Shown here: positions 1 through 5,092 of the stretch, piece after piece
Position numbering within the stretch: the stretch's first letter is position 1
How the letters are laid out: each line of letters starts with the position of its first letter
From: an uncultured Erysipelotrichaceae bacterium
GTDB taxonomy: Bacteria; Bacillota_I; Bacilli_A; Erysipelotrichales; Erysipelotrichaceae
Length of the DNA stretch: 5,092 nucleotides
Direction: 5' to 3'
Assembly (NCBI GenBank): GCA_937900565.1
Contig: CALCFG010000152.1
Location: 1 to 5,092, forward strand
Made by a program: the position numbers and the translations under genes
Notes under the pieces: generated by a model
The model's database searches: none
What the model was told of the DNA's origin: nothing
What the model saw: only the letters and a program-made list of their open reading frames with translations

Positions 1-2247
1 GCAAAAAAAGATTTATTTGGACCATTAAAAGATCAATGTGAATCACCTGAATTTGCAAAAAATGTGTTTAATTTTTTATGTGATTGCCAACAGTTTAACG
101 TTGATTTAACAACATTAGATAATTCCAACAGTTTAAACAATCAACTAAAAGCATTATTAATTGAAATGAATCATAAGCGCTACATTAGTGACTATAAATC
201 CTTTAATTTAAACGACACAGAATTTCAACTATTTAATTACGATTCCTTGCTATGTGCACGTTTCGCTCAAGAACACCATATTAATTTAATAACTAATACT
301 ACTCCCCCAAAACCAACGTTTATTGAGTCATTAAACTTAAATGAAAGCATTATGCACATTGCTCAAACAATTATTACCAATCAATTAAATGTTAATGATG
401 TGTTAATCATTAGCGCCGATTCCTCATATCAAACATCCATTGCAACCGTGTTATCGTCTTTCTCTATCCCTTCAACTGTAACTATTGATGATCATATTGC
501 CTATTACCAACAATTAATTAATCACTACTTAACATTTCTAAATGATTCGAGTTTACCAAACTTTATTCAATTATTATTATCAGGATATCGTTGTGATTTT
601 GACAATATCCATCAATTAATCCAATATGGTCACTACTATAAAGACGATCATCAAATACCGTTAATGCCAAGTGATTTGTTTCAAAAGGGTGATGTGGAAA
701 ATTTTAATCAAACTTATCAATTGCTAATTGAGTGTTATCATCATCAATTAGCAAATACTTATACATCCAATTACCAACGAATTGTTGCCGTCATAGATTA
801 TTTAGTTAAGAAAGAATCATGTTATGATTTAGCTACTAAAATTGCCAATATTTTAGCCATCATTAGCGAAGATATCGAAACAGAATCCGGTTATCAATTC
901 TTTATCTATCAATTAAATCAATTATCTTCTTATAATGTATCATTACCGATTGATTCCTTACTCATTACATCAATGGATGCACCCGTTAGTCCACGCAAAT
1001 ATAGTTTTATCGTTGGATTAAATAATCAAAACTATCCTGGATTTAAAGCCATGAATGGGTTATTTGATGAAACATTTATTCGTAACAGCAATTACCCAAG
1101 TGCCACGTATCGCCAAGAGTTAACCACAACCAATTTAAAGTGGATTTTTAATAGTGGACAACACATCACCATAGCCTTAAGTCAAAATAATTTCGATGGT
1201 AAAGCCAATGAATATCCTTTATTTATTAATAAAAAGGAAATCATTAAAGTCCCTGCATTGCATCAAGTGGACTATCCAATCATGGATACACACTTAACCA
1301 ATCAAAAATGTATCGTCGCCCCCAATGGCATCATTAATGGATCTGTATCTTCCTTAGAAATGTATCGTCATTGTGCTTTCCAATACTTTTTGAAAAACAT
1401 TTTAAAGCTTTACCCTCCCCAAGATTTATTTGCCATTAATTCCATAGGTTCCATTGTTCATGGTGTTTTACATCAATTATTTATCCATCAAGACCAATCA
1501 AAAGAATCGGTTATTGAACACACCTTGGCGCAATATCATACACAATTAACGCCTTTATTTACCCAAAGAGAAAATGAATTGAATGTTTTAATGAAACGAT
1601 TAAACGAAACCATTACAAATGTTTGGACACAATTAGACAACGATGATTCATTAATGCACCAAGTGGATGGCGAATATGTCATCAATGCACCGCTTGGTCC
1701 ATTTATGATGAAAGCCATTGTCGATCGTATCGACGAAAATAACCAAGGCTATTTTAGTATCATTGATTATAAATCCAGTAATCACACCTTATCCATTGAT
1801 AAGATATGCCAAGGGGTGCAATTGCAACTCATTACCTATGCTTACTTATTGGATAAGCAACGTATATCCCAATTAAAAGACTTAAAATATTTAAACTTCT
1901 TTTTAACCAATGATAAATATAACCCATATAAATTAGGTGCTAAAAAATCCAGCGTACAACCATTGGATGAAGTGAATATCCCTAAGTATGCATATAAAGG
2001 TTATATCAATGAAAAGATTTCCCGAAAATCCATTTGCAATGACGATCTTTTAGCATTGGTAGAACCTATCTATGAAAAACTATACGAACAATTAACGACA
2101 CTTTCCTTTGATATAAATCCCGATAAAGACGCCTGTACATTCTGTCAATTTCAATGCATCTGTCACTATAAAGGAAGTGGCAAAGATAAAGAAGCATTAA
2201 TTCCTTCCCCATTTGAAACGGAGGTCAGTGATGATGAAATGGAGTAA
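1..2247 (+). CDS. addB: AddB (RexB), ATP-dependent helicase/nuclease subunit B, 5'-truncated by the window
   Basis: This is the second subunit of the cytoplasmic AddAB enzyme, which resects double-strand breaks and prepares 3' tails for RecA. The frame is open from base 1 without a stop, so the GTG at 64 is internal and the true start lies upstream; the N-terminal P-loop region is not visible. Numbering codons from base 1, residues 16-32 and 61-80 (around DYKSFNLNDTEF) resemble the B. subtilis AddB N-terminal region. Residues 131-165 look like the helicase-fold segment ending in 'IP', and 336-360 (FIVGLNNQNYPGF, then GLFDE) match the AddB VLGxNxGxxP block. The PD-(D/E)XK nuclease follows: DRID 575-578, DYKSS 589-593 and GVQLQL 605-610. 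The four iron-sulfur ligands are Cys458 (YRHCAFQYF) and Cys712, 715 and 721 (C-x2-C-x5-C). All key nuclease and cluster residues are present. The protein is clearly shorter than B. subtilis AddB, with gaps in several places. The stop overlaps the addA start. Confidence 0.93.
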   Translation, partial: AKKDLFGPLKDQCESPEFAKNVFNFLCDCQQFNVDLTTLDNSNSLNNQLKALLIEMNHKRYISDYKSFNLNDTEFQLFNYDSLLCARFAQEHHINLITNTTPPKPTFIESLNLNESIMHIAQTIITNQLNVNDVLIISADSSYQTSIATVLSSFSIPSTVTIDDHIAYYQQLINHYLTFLNDSSLPNFIQLLLSGYRCDFDNIHQLIQYGHYYKDDHQIPLMPSDLFQKGDVENFNQTYQLLIECYHHQLANTYTSNYQRIVAVIDYLVKKESCYDLATKIANILAIISEDIETESGYQFFIYQLNQLSSYNVSLPIDSLLITSMDAPVSPRKYSFIVGLNNQNYPGFKAMNGLFDETFIRNSNYPSATYRQELTTTNLKWIFNSGQHITIALSQNNFDGKANEYPLFINKKEIIKVPALHQVDYPIMDTHLTNQKCIVAPNGIINGSVSSLEMYRHCAFQYFLKNILKLYPPQDLFAINSIGSIVHGVLHQLFIHQDQSKESVIEHTLAQYHTQLTPLFTQRENELNVLMKRLNETITNVWTQLDNDDSLMHQVDGEYVINAPLGPFMMKAIVDRIDENNQGYFSIIDYKSSNHTLSIDKICQGVQLQLITYAYLLDKQRISQLKDLKYLNFFLTNDKYNPYKLGAKKSSVQPLDEVNIPKYAYKGYINEKISRKSICNDDLLALVEPIYEKLYEQLTTLSFDINPDKDACTFCQFQCICHYKGSGKDKEALIPSPFETEVSDDEME
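2220..2225 (+). promoter_or_regulatory. Shine-Dalgarno sequence of addA, inside addB
   Basis: GGAGGT is a near-perfect anti-16S match placed 5 bases before the ATG at 2231 and 8 bases before the adjacent in-frame ATG at 2234. The 8-base spacing is the more usual one, so translation may start at the second ATG; the two proteins differ only by one Met. The site and both starts lie within the last codons of addB, whose stop is at 2245-2247. This arrangement suggests translational coupling, which would help keep the two subunits in balance. Confidence 0.8.
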
Positions 2248-5092
2248 ACAACAACAAGCTTGCATCGAGCATAAAGATCATCCCATTATTGTATCGGCTT
2301 CTGCAGGAGCTGGAAAAACAGCAGTGTTAACGGAACGGATAGTTAAACGATGTTTAAAAGATAAAATAGATCTAAACCGCATCCTTGCCTTAACATTTAC
2401 TGCAGCTGCGGCCAGTGAAATGAAAGATCGTGTCTATCAACGCTTACTTAAAGCCAAACTTGATAACCAAAGCGATAGTCATCGCATTGATCACCAATTA
2501 ACACTATTGCAAGAAGCGCAAATCTCAACGATCCACTCATTCTGTTTAAATATTATTAAAAAGTATGGTTACTTAATTGGTTTTGACCAACAACGGGCCA
2601 ATCGTTTGTTTAGCGATGTTGCTTTAAAACAACTTAAAAACGAAGCATTTAACTTAACATTAATAAGTTTAACCACTGACCAATTAAACCACTTAACCAC
2701 TTATTTCAGTAATAAGCCCTGCACTTATGATAGTTTTCAACAAACACTAACATCCTTATTAGACCAAGCCAACAATCAATGCAATCCAATCCAATCCATA
2801 AAGGATATTGCATCAAGTTACCCAACCATCCAATCCTTAGCTCAATTGGATTCAGCCACACTAAATAAATATGCATCCATTTTTGACCATTATTTACCCT
2901 TATTAAAAAGTAACTTAAAACAAATCCATAATGGCGTCAGTGAAAACTACTTTACTAAAAATAAAGCAAAAATGGATGCATTAACGGAATACTTAAATTC
3001 CATAGAAACGGCAGTTAATGATAAGGACTATGAACAAGTTGAGAACTTATATCGCTATACATATCCCGGGAATTTAAGTATTCCCAAAGACCCAGCTAAC
3101 TTAATAGAAAAACAACGCCTAAAAGCATTCAATCAATTAATGGACAATCTAATCAATAGCACTGCACCCAGTGCCTTAATTAATGATATGAATCAATTGC
3201 ATATATTGGCTAATGACTTAAGCAATGCATTGCTCGCATATTATACTTACTTTAACCAAGTTAAAGAAAAAGCCAATGGAATTGACTTTAATGATATGGA
3301 ATATTTTGCATTTAAAATATTGGATGAAAACCCAAGTGTTGCTACCTATTATCAAAATTATTATCAAGAAATCTGTGTGGATGAATTTCAAGATACTTCC
3401 ATTCGCCAAAATGCCATTATTGAACATATTTGCAATGGCAAAAATATCTTCCGTGTTGGAGATGTAAAACAATCCATTTATCGTTTCCGTCAAGCCTCAC
3501 CTGAATTAATGAAATCATTAATGGAAGATAACGCCAATGAATTGATTGTATTGGAAGAAAATTACCGTTCCAGTGCATCAATCATTGATTTTACCAATCA
3601 TTTATTTACTCAATTGCTAAATATTGGATTACCAAACAATCAATACTTAAATCAAGATATTGTTTCTCCAGGTACACAAAATCAAAAAGATAGCTATCAA
3701 CCAATTGAATTTTATGGAATGGATAGCGATGCTTTTAAAGCGTTAAATTTGACCAATAGTAATCAAAATAAAGCAGAATGCATTGCCGGACTAATTCAAC
3801 AATATCGCAATAATAGTCCATTTACTCATTATAAAGATTATTGTATTTTAGTACGTTCACATGGTGCAATGCACTATTTAAAAGAAACTTTTGATCAACT
3901 CAATATCCCATATAAAATGGATTTAAAAAGTGGTTTTTCCGGCAATGCATTCATTCAAACATTGCGCGCAATGTTTGCCTTAATGCTCGATTTCAATGAT
4001 CAACTTGCGCTTTATACAGTTTTGGCTTCCCCTTATTATCTTTACAGTGTACAAGATTTATATGATCATAAAGTAAATTCCAATGCCAAAGTCATCCAAG
4101 ATTATGATGAATTAAAAGCATTTATCCATCAATGCAAAACTTTTCAAAATAAAGGTATTTCTTCGTTGCTATCCCAATGCTTATGTTTTAAATCAATCTA
4201 TCAACGCTTAACTCGGGAAGATAGGTTTAATGTGGATTATTTAATGCAATCATTAGTTACCAATAACATTACTACTATCCCACAAGTATTACAATTATTG
4301 GATAAGTCATTGGATCAAGATAGTAGTGAAATATTATCTGTTGGTAAAGATGATGATGTCGTGACGGTAATGACCATTCACCAATCCAAAGGATTACAAT
4401 TCCCTTGTGTTATTTTATGGAGTGATTCATCCAATTCAAATCCAGAAAATAAATCATTGATCAATTGGGACAATCAATTCAACGTTGGTTTAAAAGCTTT
4501 GTATTTACCCACACGATTAACCCATTCAAGTTTGGTTTATACCTATAATGATATTACCAATCAAGCACAAGATTTAGCGGAACGCTTACGTTTGCTCTAC
4601 GTTGCCATTACACGCGCAAAAGAAAAGTTGTTAATCGTCGATATGCTCAAGGATGTACCGGATGTGCACCCATACCAACTATCCGATATCTACTTACGTA
4701 AAGGGTTTACGTATGATATTTTAAGCACTTGCATAACTAATAATCTATTTCAATTAAAACGATTATTCCAACCATTAACCCCATTGACCAATACACTTCA
4801 ATCAATGAAAGGTTATCCTATCATTCATTATCATGCTAAACCATTAAATTTAACGATTAAAACAGCCAGTGAACATGATATTTTATCTGAAGATTTACTA
4901 AAAGATAGTCATGGTGCATTAGAATATGGAACCTTTTTGCATGATGCGTTGCAATTTTTAGACTTTAGCCAAATTAATGACGAACAATTGCAAGCCTATA
5001 ATGCACGTTTAACGAAACCAATGCGCGTGCAACTATGCAAAGCAAAGGATACCTTACTATCCTTTGGTAAAGAAAAAGCCATTACTTCATGG
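2231..5092 (+). CDS. addA: AddA (RexA), ATP-dependent helicase/nuclease subunit A, 3'-truncated by the window
   Basis: This is the motor subunit of AddAB: a UvrD-like SF1A 3'-5' helicase with a C-terminal RecB-type nuclease. All 954 visible codons are open, and the frame runs off the right edge. Motifs in order are the Q-motif region WSKQQ (4-8), Walker A SASAGAGKT (22-30), motif Ia LTFTAAAASEM (54-64), motif Ib/Ic STIHSFC (99-105), IDFNDM (351-356), motif II VDEFQDT (383-389), motif III VGDVKQSIYRFR (409-420), motif IV LEENYRSS (441-448), the 2A segment from YCILVRS (537-543), motif V TIHQSKGLQFP (715-725) and motif VI RLRLLYVAITRA (785-796). YGTFLHDALQFLDF (899-912) opens the nuclease domain; its catalytic D-x-K lies beyond the window. 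Family members are usually about 1,200 residues, so a C-terminal part of very roughly 150-250 residues is missing. ATG 2231 or 2234 is chosen because the Shine-Dalgarno sequence and the Q motif follow correctly. It is probably co-transcribed with addB. No motif is broken. Confidence 0.96.
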   Translation, partial: MMKWSKQQQACIEHKDHPIIVSASAGAGKTAVLTERIVKRCLKDKIDLNRILALTFTAAAASEMKDRVYQRLLKAKLDNQSDSHRIDHQLTLLQEAQISTIHSFCLNIIKKYGYLIGFDQQRANRLFSDVALKQLKNEAFNLTLISLTTDQLNHLTTYFSNKPCTYDSFQQTLTSLLDQANNQCNPIQSIKDIASSYPTIQSLAQLDSATLNKYASIFDHYLPLLKSNLKQIHNGVSENYFTKNKAKMDALTEYLNSIETAVNDKDYEQVENLYRYTYPGNLSIPKDPANLIEKQRLKAFNQLMDNLINSTAPSALINDMNQLHILANDLSNALLAYYTYFNQVKEKANGIDFNDMEYFAFKILDENPSVATYYQNYYQEICVDEFQDTSIRQNAIIEHICNGKNIFRVGDVKQSIYRFRQASPELMKSLMEDNANELIVLEENYRSSASIIDFTNHLFTQLLNIGLPNNQYLNQDIVSPGTQNQKDSYQPIEFYGMDSDAFKALNLTNSNQNKAECIAGLIQQYRNNSPFTHYKDYCILVRSHGAMHYLKETFDQLNIPYKMDLKSGFSGNAFIQTLRAMFALMLDFNDQLALYTVLASPYYLYSVQDLYDHKVNSNAKVIQDYDELKAFIHQCKTFQNKGISSLLSQCLCFKSIYQRLTREDRFNVDYLMQSLVTNNITTIPQVLQLLDKSLDQDSSEILSVGKDDDVVTVMTIHQSKGLQFPCVILWSDSSNSNPENKSLINWDNQFNVGLKALYLPTRLTHSSLVYTYNDITNQAQDLAERLRLLYVAITRAKEKLLIVDMLKDVPDVHPYQLSDIYLRKGFTYDILSTCITNNLFQLKRLFQPLTPLTNTLQSMKGYPIIHYHAKPLNLTIKTASEHDILSEDLLKDSHGALEYGTFLHDALQFLDFSQINDEQLQAYNARLTKPMRVQLCKAKDTLLSFGKEKAITSW

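Noticed and set aside
64..66. GTG as the start codon of addB
   Set aside because: The same frame is open to base 1, and the preceding residues (AKKDLFGPLKDQCESPEFAKN) align with AddB upstream of this point, so the GTG encodes an internal Val.
1536..1718. A 60-codon open frame on the minus strand
   Set aside because: It lies opposite the addB nuclease domain, where the + strand encodes conserved AddB sequence leading into the DRID motif. It has no recognisable product and is a shadow frame.
2781..2799. Short CCAAT-type tandem repeat
   Set aside because: The three near-copies sit in frame within addA, encoding an N/P/I/Q-rich linker stretch. They reflect Gln, Asn and Ile codon use and show no sign of a functional repeat.
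3218..3493. Open frames of 91 codons on the minus strand and 80 codons (3225-3467) in another plus frame
   Set aside because: Both overlap the addA segment encoding IDFNDM, the DExQ motif and motif III, which is clearly the real frame. The hydrophobic minus-strand translation is a by-product of AT-rich codons.
4576..4580. AGCGG, the B. subtilis Chi sequence, on the plus strand, and its complement CCGCT at 1690-1694
   Set aside because: Five-base words are expected by chance in 5 kb, and the Chi sequence of this lineage is unknown. No enrichment or strand bias can be judged from one window.
2231..5092. Possible frameshift or pseudogene in addA
   Set aside because: Codon-by-codon reading found no stop in 954 codons, and all SF1A motifs appear in the same frame with normal order, so the gene looks intact as far as visible.

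Overview
The window is wholly protein-coding and holds two genes on the + strand, both cut by the window edges. They encode the two subunits of an AddAB (RexAB) helicase-nuclease, which processes double-strand DNA breaks for RecA-dependent recombination. Positions 1-2247 are the 3' part of addB (748 codons, open at the left edge). Positions 2231-5092 are the 5' part of addA (954 codons, no stop reached). The genes overlap by 17 bases. A strong Shine-Dalgarno sequence for addA lies inside the end of addB.

The base composition is AT-rich (roughly two thirds A+T by eye), Trp is TGG and UGA is not used as a sense codon. The addB-addA order is the one found in Bacillus subtilis. This fits a low-GC Firmicute-type bacterium with the standard code, such as an Erysipelotrichia or related Bacilli lineage, but the window alone does not fix the taxon. 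Arg is almost always CGN despite the low GC, which argues against a Mycoplasma-like genome.

As known for the family, AddA carries the working SF1A helicase and one nuclease domain. AddB carries a degenerate helicase fold, the second nuclease domain and an iron-sulfur cluster. Here AddA shows intact helicase motifs from Walker A to motif VI, then the first part of its nuclease domain. AddB shows its nuclease residues and the four cluster cysteines. The pair therefore looks functional.

I see no RNA gene, mobile element, CRISPR array, terminator or promoter, and no intergenic DNA. The only point beyond a routine addBA locus is how short the AddB protein is compared with B. subtilis AddB. I found no evidence of a previously undescribed system.
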